Position numbers and translations under genes: made by a program. Under the pieces are notes generated by a model. That model did not search any database and had not been told where the DNA came from. It was given only the letters and a program-made list of their open reading frames with translations. Below are positions 1 through 11,080 of a DNA stretch of 64,000 nucleotides, piece after piece. This DNA comes from Shimia marina (GTDB lineage Bacteria; Pseudomonadota; Alphaproteobacteria; Rhodobacterales; Rhodobacteraceae). Numbering within the stretch: position 1 is the first letter of the stretch; each line of letters begins with the position of its first letter. Where the stretch lies: assembly GCF_001458175.1 (NCBI RefSeq), contig NZ_CYPW01000009.1, positions 1 to 64,000 of the forward strand, read 5' to 3'.

Positions 1-115
1 CTCAGCAGGCCTTGACCGCAACCTAATCACAAGAAAGAAACAGGAACGGATTCTACATCCAAACGGCCCGGATCAAGGGGCTGGGTCAGAACAGGCTAAC
101 CTCAAAGTGAGGACT

Positions 116-316
116 CTAAGGGGAGCACGTCAATACCGACGTGAAGCCCCATGCGTCGATCTGAGCCTGCGTGATGCGGTGCTGCTGGCCGAAGCGGTCG
201 GTCTTGAGTTTGCCGTCACGGATCGCCCGATAGACAGTCATGTTGGAGATACCGAAATCCTTCGCGACCTCAGCCACGGTGAACCGTTTCTTTGGTGTAT
301 TGAGGGGGGCGCTCAT
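116..316 (-). CDS. AlpA-like / excisionase-type helix-turn-helix protein
   Basis: A 66-residue protein with a single winged helix-turn-helix of the AlpA/MerR-like excisionase type. Residues about 12-31 (FTVAEVAKDFGISNMTVYRA) form the recognition helix pair, followed by the short wing and a terminal Ile-Asp-Ala-Trp segment. Such proteins bind the attachment region or a promoter, direct the recombinase toward excision, or activate the integrase gene. It lies downstream of the recombinase on the same strand, 264 bases away. The pairing supports an integrated-element origin. The specific role (directionality factor or transcription factor) cannot be told from sequence. Confidence 0.75.
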   Translation of the reverse strand: MSAPLNTPKKRFTVAEVAKDFGISNMTVYRAIRDGKLKTDRFGQQHRITQAQIDAWGFTSVLTCSP

Positions 317-580
317 AGTGTGTCTCCGTTGTTTTGTGTCTGATTTGACATCAAAAAACAGCAGTAAACTCTACGACACAACCCCCTTAAATTTTCACCA
401 AGCATATGAAAATAATGGAAAATTACAAATTGTTATGCTGGAAAAAAGATACCTTGCCCTCTGCTTTAGTGAAAGTCATTGTTCCGAACGAGTTTTCGTT
501 CGCCTCGCAAATGCATCGTTTGTCCCGTTTATTGCAAAATAACGTTTATTGAGCCTCAAATTTTTTTCATCTGGGCTGAA

Positions 581-1824
581 TTAGTCGATCACAGGGGTCT
601 TGTCGCCGCAAAGGAAGCGCCCCCAACGCTCCAGAGCGCACCGTTGTTGTTCGATTTGGTCGGTGCGGGTGTATGCAGCGCCAACCTTGTTTTCGATGGT
701 GTGGGACAGGACCAGTTCAACGATGTGCGGTGGGATCTCGTGGTGACGCTCAAGGATGAACGCTTTGAAGGTGGAGCGCATGCCGTGCGGAGTGGCTTTA
801 ATCTCGCGCTCTTTCAGCCAATTACTGTCCCGCATCAGCTTGGACACGGCATTGTCGGAATAGGCGCTGCGCTGGATGTTGCGGAAGATATGGCCTTCTG
901 TGCGGTCACCTGCCGCGCATCGCAAAACCCGCACGGCCTCGCTGGACAAGGCAATCCGATTGTCTTTCGTGGTCCGTTTCCGGCCCTTCACGATCTCGCG
1001 CGGGCTGGTTAATATGGCCTCGTTCCATTCGATCTTTTCGATCCTGGCTAGGCGCATTTCAGCAGAGCGAACGCCGGTCAGCATCAACGCTTTCAGCAGC
1101 AGCGCCGCGCCATCGTTGGGCAATTGAGCATAGAAGTGTGGGGCATCCCTGTAGTGCAGCGATGGCCGTCCTACTTCCTCGTGATCCACCTCTCCGAGAA
1201 TGATTTTGGCTTTCTGTGCGGCCTGCAGGTCAACGTCGAGGCCAGCCGCTGTGGCGTGTTTTAGGGCGATGTTGACGCGGCGAAGGGCTTTCACCGCGCT
1301 TGGGTGCTTGGTGCGCCACACAGGCTTGAGGCAGTCATGCAGTACGTGCTGGTCGATCTGGGTGATTGGCACATTGCCGATTGTCGGGTGAACGTAAAGA
1401 CGCAGAGGTGTCATCCAGCGGTGGGCCGCGCTCTCTTTCAGTGTTGCTCTGATCGCCTCAAACGCCTGATGTCTCATGCTCTCAAGAGTTGGCACATTGG
1501 CTGCTGCTCTGGATACGGCCAGTGCTTCGCTCATTTCAACGTCTTTGACGGCTTTAGGGTCTTGCCCAGCGGATAGAGCCTTTTTGTACCTGTCCCGCAT
1601 GGTGCGAGCTTCTGACAGTGAGACAGTCGGATATGATCCCATGCCAAGGTCAGATCGTTTCTTGTTCAGGGAGTACCGAAAGATCCAGCTTTTCCGCACC
1701 CCGCCCTTGGCGCTTGAACGAACGAGCAGAAAGAGACCGCCGCCATCGGGGAAGGGTGCTTTGTTTTTCCATTCGGTAAGTCCTTGATCGCTTTGATCCG
1801 GCGGTCTGTCAGCTTGTTCAGCAT
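581..1824 (-). pseudogene. Tyrosine recombinase (P4-type integrase), apparent 5' frameshift
   Basis: About 415 residues. The N-terminal DUF4102-like arm (PDGGGLFLLV), central core-binding region and C-terminal catalytic domain are all present. Catalytic residues seen are the first Arg in TGVRSAEMRLARI, the His-x-x-Arg box in TPHGMRSTFKAF, and the final His and Tyr in LSHTIENKVGAAYTRTD. The open frame runs up to 1840, but its first 20 or so residues do not look like this family. A start at 1824 in another frame gives MLNKLTDRRIKAIKDLPNGK, the expected N-terminus. One extra base in the five-T run at 1764-1768 would join the two frames. So the gene is either inactivated, carries a sequencing error, or is expressed by slippage; the 1840 start is an alternative. 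Confidence 0.75.
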
Positions 1825-1840
1825 GTGCGTGGCCCCTCAA

Positions 1841-2184
1841 CCCTAATTTGGCCCCTCATTTTGTCTGGCCAACAACGTTTAACATCATGCACATCACACA
1901 ACAGAGTTTAGTGTAATTCCACACAAAATAAGGCAATATGTGTTTCTAGGTGTAAAATGATGTTTGTTTTTGTTTGTCAGTGTTAACTGAGAGTGGTTCC
2001 TGCCGCGGGTACCACTAAAAAAAATCCCAGTAAGGCATTTAATATGAAGAGTTTTCGGGCGATTCAGAGCGACCGTTAAGGCTGGCGGCAGTATGGCCGT
2101 TTTGACCAAAAGCAGGTGGATTTTGACCGCAGCATGCGGGCTGACTGGCAAAGTCGGGAGAGCATGGGCGCTCCGCAAATGCAC
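1841..2184. other. Intergenic junction between element and core genome
   Basis: No convincing gene on either strand. The stretch 1890-2040 is AT-rich with many A and T runs, unlike the sequence to the right. An imperfect dyad with GTGGT/ACCAC arms lies at about 1993-2015, next to an A-run. It could be part of the recombinase attachment site or its promoter region, but a second copy at the other end of the element is not in the window. Confidence 0.3.
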
Positions 2185-2210
2185 ATGCCCGTATTTTCTT
2201 ATGCGGGCAT
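2185..2210 (-). terminator. Hairpin downstream of the membrane miniprotein
   Basis: A seven-base stem ATGCCCG/CGGGCAT encloses a 12-base AT-rich loop, 20 bases after the stop codon of the miniprotein. No clear U-tract follows on the minus strand, so it is a weak terminator candidate or an mRNA 3' stabilising hairpin. Confidence 0.4.
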
Positions 2211-2229
2211 CACAGGAATCGCAACTGGC

Positions 2230-2388
2230 TTATGCGTGCTTTCGCTCTTTGCGCATCGTCACGGCTGCTACGATAAGACACAGAAGGGTTGCTGCGATCG
2301 CGCTGAGGCCAAGCAACATTATGGAGGCCATGATGACCGGTGGGACGGCTTCGATTAGGCTCCAGATGATATTCAGGAAAGCTTCCAT
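2230..2388 (-). CDS. 52-residue membrane miniprotein, unknown function
   Basis: A short reading frame starting MEAFLNIIWSLIEAVPPV and ending KERKHA. A GGAG ribosome-binding site sits 8 bases before the ATG. Residues about 18-44 form a strongly hydrophobic segment (Ile/Ala/Leu-rich) followed by a basic tail (RKERKH), the pattern of a one-pass membrane miniprotein with its C-terminus in the cytoplasm. A first, shorter amphipathic stretch covers residues 4-13. It sits alone between the integrated element and metG and is followed by a hairpin. I do not recognise a family. It may be an element-borne toxin-like or regulatory peptide or a small core membrane protein. Codon use and the ribosome site favour a real gene. 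Confidence 0.5.
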   Translation of the reverse strand: MEAFLNIIWSLIEAVPPVIMASIMLLGLSAIAATLLCLIVAAVTMRKERKHA

Positions 2389-2527
2389 AAGGCGTTCTCC
2401 TTGTGATGTGCGGACAGTTTAGCACATTTTTCAAAGTCGCCGAAGCCATAGCCCACGTGCTCTGCCGCGATGTTGATCTATGTCAGTTTCGATCCAGCTG
2501 TTTTGGAGAAAACCATGCTCTGGTCAG

Positions 2528-2560
2528 AAAAAAGGCGCTGCGGTGGTGCAGCGCCTTTGG
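2528..2560 (-). terminator. Rho-independent terminator of metG
   Basis: An eight-base perfect stem (GGCGCTGC/GCAGCGCC) with a six-base loop lies just after the metG stop codon. On the minus strand it is followed by six T residues. Confidence 0.85.
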
Positions 2561-2567
2561 AAGGGGA

Positions 2568-4283
2568 TCAGCTTTCGCGTTTGCCTGCGAATTTTTCCTG
2601 CCACTCTTCGCGTTCGTCATCAGAGATTTTGCGGAAGGTGACATCCGGCACTGTGAAGGCATGGTCGGGCGCGAGGGTTTCCAGCGCGGTTGCGACATCT
2701 TCGGGCCAGCTGGTGTCGTCTGTGTGCATCGCTGCCATGAGCTGGGCGGAGGCATCCGGAATAAACGGCGCAGAAACAACAGCATAGAATCGGATCAGGT
2801 TGAGCGCGAGGCGAATTTGAGCCGCGGCTTTTTCAGGATCCTCTTTGAATGTGGACCATGGCGCTGCCGTTTGCAGGTATTCATTGCCCGCAACCCAAAT
2901 GGCACGCAATTCCTGAGCGGATTTGCGCACTTCCATATCCGCCATATGGTCTTCATAGGCCCGCAGACGGGTGGTGAGTTCGTTGATCAGAGCGGTTTCG
3001 GTTTCGCCGAGCGCGCCGCCTGCGGGGATCTCTTCGCCAAATTTTGAGCGGCAGAATTTGGTGACTCGGCTGACAAAGTTGCCAAGCACGTCGGCGAGGT
3101 CTTTGTTCACGGATTGCTGGAAGTTCTCCCAAGTGAATTCGCTGTCAGAGCTTTCCGGGGCATGGCTCAGCAGCCACCAGCGCCAATAGTCAGACGGCAG
3201 GATTTCCAGCGCCTGATCCATGAAAACACCGCGTCCACGTGAGGTGGAGAACTGGCCGCCGTCATAGTTCAAGTAGTTGAAAGACTTGATGTAATCTACC
3301 GCCTTCCAAGGCTCCTCAGAGCCGAGAATGGTGGCCGGGAAAGACAGCGTGTGGAAGGGGACGTTATCCTTACCCATGAACTGGGTGTAGGTCACGTCGT
3401 CTGCACCTTTGTCGGTGCGCCACCAGCGTTCCCAATCGTTGCCTTTGCCGGCATCGACCCACTCCTGGGCGCAGGCGATGTATTCGATGGGGGCGTCAAA
3501 CCAGACGTAGAAGACTTTGCCTTCCATGCCGGGCCAGTCTGCGCCGCCTTTCTTAACTGGCACACCCCAGTCCAGATCGCGCGTAATACCGCGATCCTGA
3601 AGGCCGTCACCGTCGTTGAGCCACTTGTTGGCGATCGAGGTGGTCAGCACGGGCCAGTCTGTCTTGCTGTCAATCCAGGCCTGCAGGGTGTCGCGCATTT
3701 GCGACTGACACAGGAAGAGATGTTTGGTCTCGCGCTCTTCCAGATCGGTGGAGCCGGAGATGGTGGAATAAGGGTTGATCAGATCGGTTGGATCGAGCTG
3801 TTTGGTGCAGTTGTCACATTGGTCGCCGCGCGCGCTGTCAAAGCCACAGTTGGGGCAGGTGCCCTCGATGTAGCGGTCTGGCAGGAAGCGTCCATCCGCG
3901 TTGGAATAAACCATCTTTTCAGTGACTTCGCGGATCAGGCCCATCTCGGCCAGGCGGCCTGCGAAATGTTGGGTCAGCGCGTGGTTCTGTGGGCTGGACG
4001 AGCGGCCATAGTGATCAAAGCTGAGGCGGAAACCCTCGGCGATTTTGGCCTGCACGTCATGCATTTCGGCGCAGTAATCCGCCACGTCTTTGCCGGCTTT
4101 GGCCGCTGCCAATTCAGCAGGGGTGCCGTGCTCATCCGTGGCGCAGAGAAACAGAACTTCGTGGCCGCGCGCGCGCATGTAGCGGGCAAACAGATCGGCG
4201 GGCAGCTGGCTGCCAACCAGGTTGCCGAGGTGTTTGATGCCGTTGATATACGGCAAGGCCGAGGTGATCAGATGGCGCGCCAT
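2568..4283 (-). CDS. metG: Methionyl-tRNA synthetase
   Basis: 571 residues; charges tRNA-Met with methionine in the cytoplasm. The class I HIGH signature appears as KHLGN near residue 17, and the KMSKS-equivalent loop as FSTSRGRG, the variant seen in the MetRS branch with this zinc insert. A single zinc knuckle with four cysteines (CPNCGFD...CDNC) lies near residue 145. The anticodon-binding helical domain follows; there is no C-terminal tRNA-binding extension, as is usual for alphaproteobacterial forms. The start at [15 protein letters not shown] matches the family. A strong terminator follows, and the gene appears monocistronic, with the MFS gene upstream on the same strand. Confidence 0.97.
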   Translation of the reverse strand: MARHLITSALPYINGIKHLGNLVGSQLPADLFARYMRARGHEVLFLCATDEHGTPAELAAAKAGKDVADYCAEMHDVQAKIAEGFRLSFDHYGRSSSPQNHALTQHFAGRLAEMGLIREVTEKMVYSNADGRFLPDRYIEGTCPNCGFDSARGDQCDNCTKQLDPTDLINPYSTISGSTDLEERETKHLFLCQSQMRDTLQAWIDSKTDWPVLTTSIANKWLNDGDGLQDRGITRDLDWGVPVKKGGADWPGMEGKVFYVWFDAPIEYIACAQEWVDAGKGNDWERWWRTDKGADDVTYTQFMGKDNVPFHTLSFPATILGSEEPWKAVDYIKSFNYLNYDGGQFSTSRGRGVFMDQALEILPSDYWRWWLLSHAPESSDSEFTWENFQQSVNKDLADVLGNFVSRVTKFCRSKFGEEIPAGGALGETETALINELTTRLRAYEDHMADMEVRKSAQELRAIWVAGNEYLQTAAPWSTFKEDPEKAAAQIRLALNLIRFYAVVSAPFIPDASAQLMAAMHTDDTSWPEDVATALETLAPDHAFTVPDVTFRKISDDEREEWQEKFAGKRES

Positions 4284-4391
4284 TTTGAGTGTTCCTTAAC
4301 TGTTTGGCCCCAATTAGCTCAAAGGGCGGGGCAATTCCACAGTGGAATTAACAGGGGAATTGAAAGCGGCCTTGTGGCGGCGGTATTAACC

Positions 4392-4463
4392 TGAAAATGA
4401 CGCGTCGGTATCCTGTCGGTATCCCGTCTGTTTTGCGTCGGTGACGCGGCGGTGTCATTTTCA
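4392..4463. repeat. Intergenic repeat copy A with 10-bp terminal inverted repeat
   Basis: Perfect ten-base arms TGAAAATGAC and GTCATTTTCA flank a core made of degenerate GTCGGTATC / CGTCTGT / GCGTCGGTG units. A related sequence occurs at 58747-58799 in the same orientation. It lies between the MFS gene and metG. It resembles a dispersed REP-like or miniature element rather than a terminator, as no T-tract follows. Confidence 0.55.
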
Positions 4464-4477
4464 CGCCGATTGTGGCG

Positions 4478-5725
4478 TTAATCTTTGCTCTCATCGGTTC
4501 GCGTGGGGGCTTCGCGCTGGCGTTTGGTGATGCGACCCACGGTGAAAGAGGTGCGCGGCGCGTAGACATAACGGGTCCGGTCGGCGACTGTTGGGCGGGC
4601 CAGCATACGGGTGAGACCAAAGACGATCAGAAGCGCATGCCCGGCGGCAATCATGATGAACAGCGCAGCAGGGCCAAATCGCTCAATCAGGCCTGAGGCA
4701 AAGAGCGGCGTACCGATGGCGCCGACGGCGAAGAAAAACATCAGCGCTGCTGAAAGCTCCACCCGTTCCTCAGAGGTGGCAAAGTCGTTCGCGTGGGCAG
4801 CGGCGACGGAGTAGATCGGGAAAGAGGTGAAACCAAAGAAGCCTGCATTCAGCATGACCATGGCCGTGTTGCCACCGCCGAGAGTCACAGTTGTGGCGCA
4901 GCTCACGACAGCGGCGGCAGACAGCCAGATCAGCACCCAGCGCCGGTCAAATTTATCGGCGAGCCAGCCGACCGGATATTGGGCCATGGCCCCGCCCAGC
5001 ACAAAGGCCGCGAGGAACCATGCGATTTGCCCCACGGCCAGCCCCACCTCGGTGCCATAGACCGGGCCGACCATGCGGAAGGAGGCAGAGCTGAGCGCGG
5101 CCACAATCACGCCCGCGACGGCAAGTGGGGAGCGCTCATAGGCCAGTCTGGGACGCAGGCGGGGGGCGTCTGGGGTTTTGGGCTGTGGCGAGGTGGTCAA
5201 GGTGATCGGCAGGAGCGCCGCACAGCAGAGCAGGGCGAGAAGGTTGTAGGACACATAAGAGGCGGGCTCTAAAACGCTGATCACCAGCTGTGCGGCCAGT
5301 GAGGCGACCATATCGACCACGCGGTAGGTACCCATGGCGCGGCCGCGGGTTTCATTGGTGACCTTGGATTGCAGCCAGGCTTCCACAACCGTGAAACAGC
5401 CTGCCACGCAGAGGCCAGAGGCGATGCGCATAACGGCCCATGCGATAGGATCCACGAAAATGAAATGGCCCAGCAGCCCCATGGCCCCAAGGGCGGTGAA
5501 TGTGGCAAAGGCGCGGGAGTGCCCGACGCTGCCCATGAGGCGGGGCGACCACCAGCAGCCGATGAAGAAGCCAAGAAAATGCGCCGATCCTAAAAGGCCG
5601 ATCTGTTCCGTGGTAAAGCCCAGAGCGATGCCGGAGAGCGCATCCAATGGCCCCACACCGCCGGAGCTGAGCTGCAGCAGGATGACCGAGAGGAACAGGG
5701 CCGAGAATGTGATGATCATGCGCAT
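4478..5725 (-). CDS. MFS transporter (YcaD-like)
   Basis: 415 residues with about 12 hydrophobic segments in two six-helix halves. The first half carries GLLGSAHFLGFFIGCWWSPR and a loop with RIASGLCVAGCFTVVEAWL, features of the YcaD-type major facilitator subfamily. A long cytoplasmic loop at about residues 175-195 (rich in Pro, Lys and Arg) separates the halves. The C-terminus is a hydrophilic, basic tail. The substrate cannot be told from sequence; relatives are proton-driven exporters of small molecules. The gene is transcribed toward metG. The start MRMIITFSAL is the first ATG; a second ATG two codons in is equally possible. Confidence 0.85.
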   Translation of the reverse strand: MRMIITFSALFLSVILLQLSSGGVGPLDALSGIALGFTTEQIGLLGSAHFLGFFIGCWWSPRLMGSVGHSRAFATFTALGAMGLLGHFIFVDPIAWAVMRIASGLCVAGCFTVVEAWLQSKVTNETRGRAMGTYRVVDMVASLAAQLVISVLEPASYVSYNLLALLCCAALLPITLTTSPQPKTPDAPRLRPRLAYERSPLAVAGVIVAALSSASFRMVGPVYGTEVGLAVGQIAWFLAAFVLGGAMAQYPVGWLADKFDRRWVLIWLSAAAVVSCATTVTLGGGNTAMVMLNAGFFGFTSFPIYSVAAAHANDFATSEERVELSAALMFFFAVGAIGTPLFASGLIERFGPAALFIMIAAGHALLIVFGLTRMLARPTVADRTRYVYAPRTSFTVGRITKRQREAPTRTDESKD

Positions 5726-5898
5726 GGGAGCACCATGGCGGAATATGGGGGGAAAGCTAGGGGAAAGTTGGGGGAGGGCAGAGTGCTTCTCGGCTATAGG
5801 CCGCGCCGATCTTGATGTATTTTAGGGGGGGCGGAGCTTGACAGATGCAGTACGTGGCGGCTCCAATATGCGCCATAGTTTGTGTTATGCGTTGATGG

Positions 5899-6411
5899 GT
5901 GACTGTTGTGGGTGAAAAGGACCTCCTTGAGATAGCGAAATATGCGCTCAAAACGGGCGATGACTCGATTACTGAGCAGTATCAGGAGGTTCAGTCTGTT
6001 CGGCTCAGGGCGTCATTTCTGATCACGATCAATGCTCTGTCCTCTGCGCTTTTCGTAGAAATTACTGGCTCATTTGTTGCAAGTTTTGTCACAGCCTTGG
6101 CAATCTTGGGATTTGTCGCATGCAATTTGTTTTGCATTCGCGTGATGATCCCGAGTGGCGATTGGCGTTTGACCAAAAGTGGCGGGCAAATAGTTCGAAG
6201 TTTTGTTGATAATAATCAGCATCTTAAGGCGTATCAGGTGCTTGGCATCCTTGCGATCAAGACTGATGAGGATCAAACAGAAAATGAAAAGATCGTGCGG
6301 AGGGCGCATGAGAATTTTAGGTATGCGTCGTATTCCTTTGCAGCCAGCACTATATTCTGGATAATGAACACAGGGTTACTACGTTACCTGATGGAGGGTT
6401 TGACGCTATGA
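5899..6411 (+). CDS. Membrane protein with SLATT-like architecture, unknown function
   Basis: 170 residues from a GTG start; a second GTG at 5908 is an alternative. An N-terminal helix of about 34 residues is followed by two closely spaced transmembrane segments (about 38-57 and 60-82). Then comes a soluble, partly charged region and a third hydrophobic stretch near 144-165. A leading helix followed by a two-helix hairpin resembles SLATT effectors, which are predicted membrane effectors in defence-type operons, but the match rests on architecture only. The next gene overlaps its stop codon by four bases, so the two are probably translated together. Base composition is more AT-rich than the flanking genes, suggesting transfer. 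Confidence 0.6.
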   Translation: MTVVGEKDLLEIAKYALKTGDDSITEQYQEVQSVRLRASFLITINALSSALFVEITGSFVASFVTALAILGFVACNLFCIRVMIPSGDWRLTKSGGQIVRSFVDNNQHLKAYQVLGILAIKTDEDQTENEKIVRRAHENFRYASYSFAASTIFWIMNTGLLRYLMEGLTL

Positions 6412-6605
6412 CAGAACAGAACGGCCCGACATCTCATGTACAGGGGGTGTCTGACACTTCCAACGGATCGGGGGAGGTTGAGACAGGTGATCAAAGCGTA
6501 CAGAATACCCAGAGTGTTTCGTCGCTTGCTGAGCAATACCAGAACCCTTCTCGTGAATTGCTTCGGTTTGAGCATCCGAGGAGCGGTGTATCTCGATCTG
6601 ATTAG
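6408..6605 (+). CDS. Small hydrophilic protein coupled to the membrane protein
   Basis: 65 residues, starting at the ATGA that overlaps the stop codon of the preceding gene. It is rich in Ser, Gly, Gln and Asn with no hydrophobic segment, and probably disordered through residue 40. The last third (AEQYQNPSRELLRFEHPRSG) is more structured and basic. I do not recognise a family. Translational coupling to the membrane protein suggests a shared role, for example partner or regulator. It could be a fortuitous frame, since its content is low in complexity. Confidence 0.4.
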   Translation: MTEQNGPTSHVQGVSDTSNGSGEVETGDQSVQNTQSVSSLAEQYQNPSRELLRFEHPRSGVSRSD

Positions 6606-6631
6606 GCGCGTGAGAGTGCCCTGAGCTGAGA

Positions 6632-7555
6632 TCAATTTGAGTCTTGGGAGATGACAGATGGTGGCTGCCTCACCGCACTCGTCTGCACGGTGTAGCCAAT
6701 CCTTTGCAATTGCGGCCCCAAAGGGCTGCTTTTGCGCCAGATCAGGCCGATTTTGCGGTTGGGCTCGCGACCTTTGAAATGTGCCACGGTGACTTCTGCG
6801 GAGGGGGTTTCTATGGGCACGGCCATTTCGGGGATCAAAGTCACGCCAAGGCCTGCGCCGACCATTTGCACAAGCGTGGACAGTGAGGAGCCATCCAGCC
6901 CTTCATGGGGGCGGGCGGTAGGCATGCCGCAGAACGACAGGGCCTGATCGCGAAAGCAGTGGCCCTCTTCCAGCAGCAGGAGGCGTTCGCGTTCCAGATG
7001 CTCAGGCGCGGGCACAGGGGCGTCTGCTTCGGACTTTGGGCGGACCAGCACAAAGCTTTCAGACAGCAGTGGCATTTCCTCAAATGTGGGTTCTGAGACC
7101 GGGAGTGCGACGATGGCGGCGTCAATACGGCCACGGCGCAGCTCTTCAATCAGGTTGGCTGTCATGGTTTCACGCACGTGCAGTTCCAGATCGGGAAAAT
7201 CCACGCGCAGCTGGCGCAGGAAGCGGGGCAGCAGGTAAGGGGCAATTGTTGGGATCACACCAAGGCGCAGACGCCCCACCATGCCAGATTGCGCCATGCG
7301 CGCCATTTCGCCAATTTCATCAACCCCGCGCAGCACGTCGCGGACACGACTGGCCATGTCTTCGCCAAAGGCCGTGAGGCGGACCTGTCGAGCGGTGCGC
7401 TCAAACAGGGGGAGGCCGAGATCTTCTTCCAACTCTTTGATTTGCACGGACAAGGCAGGCTGCGAAATGGCGCAGGCGTCGGCGGCACGACCGAAGTGTT
7501 GATGTTGGGCGAGGGCTTCGAAGTAGCGGAGCTGGCGCAGGGTCAGATTTGTCAT
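6632..7555 (-). CDS. oxyR: Hydrogen-peroxide sensing LysR-type regulator
   Basis: 307 residues. The N-terminal LysR helix-turn-helix (residues 3-62, with ADACAISQPALSVQIKELE) is followed by the periplasmic-binding-like sensor domain. The redox cysteine pair of OxyR is present as GHCFRDQALSFC, at Cys200 and Cys209, close to E. coli Cys199/Cys208. Peroxide oxidation of this pair forms a disulfide that switches the protein to an activator. It is transcribed away from katG across a 110-base gap, the classic arrangement, so it most likely controls katG and itself. Low-density Cys elsewhere supports the assignment. I did not find an unambiguous OxyR half-site in the gap. Confidence 0.93.
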   Translation of the reverse strand: MTNLTLRQLRYFEALAQHQHFGRAADACAISQPALSVQIKELEEDLGLPLFERTARQVRLTAFGEDMASRVRDVLRGVDEIGEMARMAQSGMVGRLRLGVIPTIAPYLLPRFLRQLRVDFPDLELHVRETMTANLIEELRRGRIDAAIVALPVSEPTFEEMPLLSESFVLVRPKSEADAPVPAPEHLERERLLLLEEGHCFRDQALSFCGMPTARPHEGLDGSSLSTLVQMVGAGLGVTLIPEMAVPIETPSAEVTVAHFKGREPNRKIGLIWRKSSPLGPQLQRIGYTVQTSAVRQPPSVISQDSN

Positions 7556-7653
7556 AGGTTTTGATTATCGCAGTGATTAAAAAATGCAACTTCTGTTTAT
7601 GGGTAGCCCGTGTTTAGAATTGTTCCAGACAATCGACAGACCCATCTATCTGA

Positions 7654-9849
<2,196 letters not shown>

Positions 9850-9868
9850 TCTTAGACGCATGAGATTG

Positions 9869-9897
9869 AAAGGGCGCGGCTTTGGTCGCGCCCTTTT
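9869..9897 (+). terminator. Rho-independent terminator of katG
   Basis: The stem AAGGGCGCG/CGCGCCCTT with an eight-base loop ends in TTTT, 20 bases after the katG stop codon. Confidence 0.85.
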
Positions 9898-10017
9898 GGT
9901 GTGAGCACTATGGTGAGTTTGTGTTGATCTGAGCGGCCTCTGATTGAGGGAAACGCCATATCTTGTGAGGACAAAGAGGCTCTTGTTTGGTTTCGGAATT
10001 CCCGTTTGCGCAATTCT

Positions 10018-10755
10018 TTAATTCGCGCATGCAGCAATTCGTTGTGTAAATACATCGCTGTCGGAGTCCGCGGCGGCTTGAGTTGCTTTTATATCGATAG
10101 GGGTCGCAGCGCTGGCCGCTTGTTCTTTAAAGCCCGTTTTGACACAGTCGGAGCCAGCCAACCCCTCGGCGGCCTTTCCAGTTGCCATGAACTGGCGAAC
10201 GGTAAGCTGGGTGTTGTCCACGCTTGACGCCTTGCCGTTAACGGAAAGTGAGGCAAAGACAGATGAGGTTGCAGCGACATCCATCTCTTGCGGATCAAGC
10301 GGAATTACGGCCGCTTCCCGTCTTTTGTATCCAAACGCGATATTTGGCAATTGCGTGCCATCAAAAGATGTATTCAAGCCAATATTGCTGGATGTTGTGA
10401 AGACGAGAAGGTCACGCTCTGAGGCCTTTTCGAGTGTTTCTGACTGCTCATTATTAGGTGAATTTTCAGCACCGCTTGCCAACTCTGCGGATCTGCCTGT
10501 TGCAAACACTTGATCGACTCTGGGTTTAAAGGGGTTGTTGTTTGAGTTCAGGCTGGCAATGACTGATGGCACGGCTCCTGTTTCCGCACTATTGGGTGTC
10601 ACAACTGCTTCTGTTCTATCGTATCCTATATTGACTTGACCGATAGCAGGGTCTGCGCTCAAAGCAATTTCGGTTGATGTCGCAAAGGTGAGTTTATCCT
10701 TGCTGACGCAAGCACAAAGTACAGTTGCCAATAGAAGTGGTGTAAAAACTCTCAT
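10018..10755 (-). CDS. Lipoprotein with internal duplication, unknown function
   Basis: 245 residues. The signal peptide MRVFTPLLLATVLCAC contains a lipobox-like CAC, so lipid attachment at Cys14 or Cys16 is likely. The body holds two related units (about residues 23-95 and 115-200). Each begins with an F-x-T-S-T/S segment, then an (N)IxxGYxRxEAVV-P strand, an xSVxASL strand, and ends xQFxATGxAAE-A. A shorter related motif occurs in the neighbouring lipoprotein. The gene is the last of three minus-strand genes, ten bases after its neighbour, so probably one operon. The family is unknown to me. Composition is AT-rich compared with the surroundings, consistent with horizontal acquisition. Confidence 0.7.
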   Translation of the reverse strand: MRVFTPLLLATVLCACVSKDKLTFATSTEIALSADPAIGQVNIGYDRTEAVVTPNSAETGAVPSVIASLNSNNNPFKPRVDQVFATGRSAELASGAENSPNNEQSETLEKASERDLLVFTTSSNIGLNTSFDGTQLPNIAFGYKRREAAVIPLDPQEMDVAATSSVFASLSVNGKASSVDNTQLTVRQFMATGKAAEGLAGSDCVKTGFKEQAASAATPIDIKATQAAADSDSDVFTQRIAACAN

Positions 10756-10765
10756 TTTAACTTAC

Positions 10766-11080
10766 CTATAATAATGGGTCGCCAATTATTAAACAGTCGT
10801 TCTTAAGTCGGATGATTTTGTGTGTTTGATATCCTAGGTTTATCGTTGTTGCTTCGGGAGTCACTAAGGTTGATGCGCCGAAGGTTTTCATGGAGAAGCC
10901 ATTAGCGCATGCATTTATTTCTGGATTTGTGGCAAATTTCATTGCCACAAATCCAACTACCCTAGTTGTTCCATCATCTGCGGTTTTTGAAAAAGCACAG
11001 CCAGTCAGGGCAAAAAAGGCTAGGAAGACAATCGTCTTGTATTGTTTACATGACCGGCACGAGCTCGATTGTTCCGTCAT
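10766..11080 (-). CDS. Small lipoprotein, unknown function
   Basis: 104 residues with a signal peptide (KTIVFLAFFALTGC) and a good lipobox, LTGC, giving a mature lipoprotein of about 77 residues. The mature part contains GFVAMKF and the segment FGASTLVTPEATTINLGYQ, which resembles the F-x-x-S-T...N-I-G-Y units of the downstream lipoprotein. The start overlaps the end of the lysozyme-like gene by 35 bases, so the two are translationally linked; no better downstream start exists before the signal peptide. Function is unknown. Two cysteines in the mature part may form a disulfide. Confidence 0.65.
   Translation of the reverse strand: MTEQSSSCRSCKQYKTIVFLAFFALTGCAFSKTADDGTTRVVGFVAMKFATNPEINACANGFSMKTFGASTLVTPEATTINLGYQTHKIIRLKNDCLIIGDPLL

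Larger units (their letters stand above)
1..1840. mobile_element. Right end of an integrated genetic element (partial)
   Basis: The first 1.8 kb carries an AlpA-type excisionase gene and a tyrosine recombinase gene on the minus strand, the usual end module of an integrated prophage, satellite or genomic island. The rest of the element would lie to the left of the window. No tRNA gene or direct repeat that could serve as an attachment site is visible, so the boundary is not fixed; it should fall between the recombinase start and the core gene metG. Bases 1-115 and 317-580 contain no gene I can support. The second gap is AT-rich and may hold the excisionase promoter. Confidence 0.6.
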
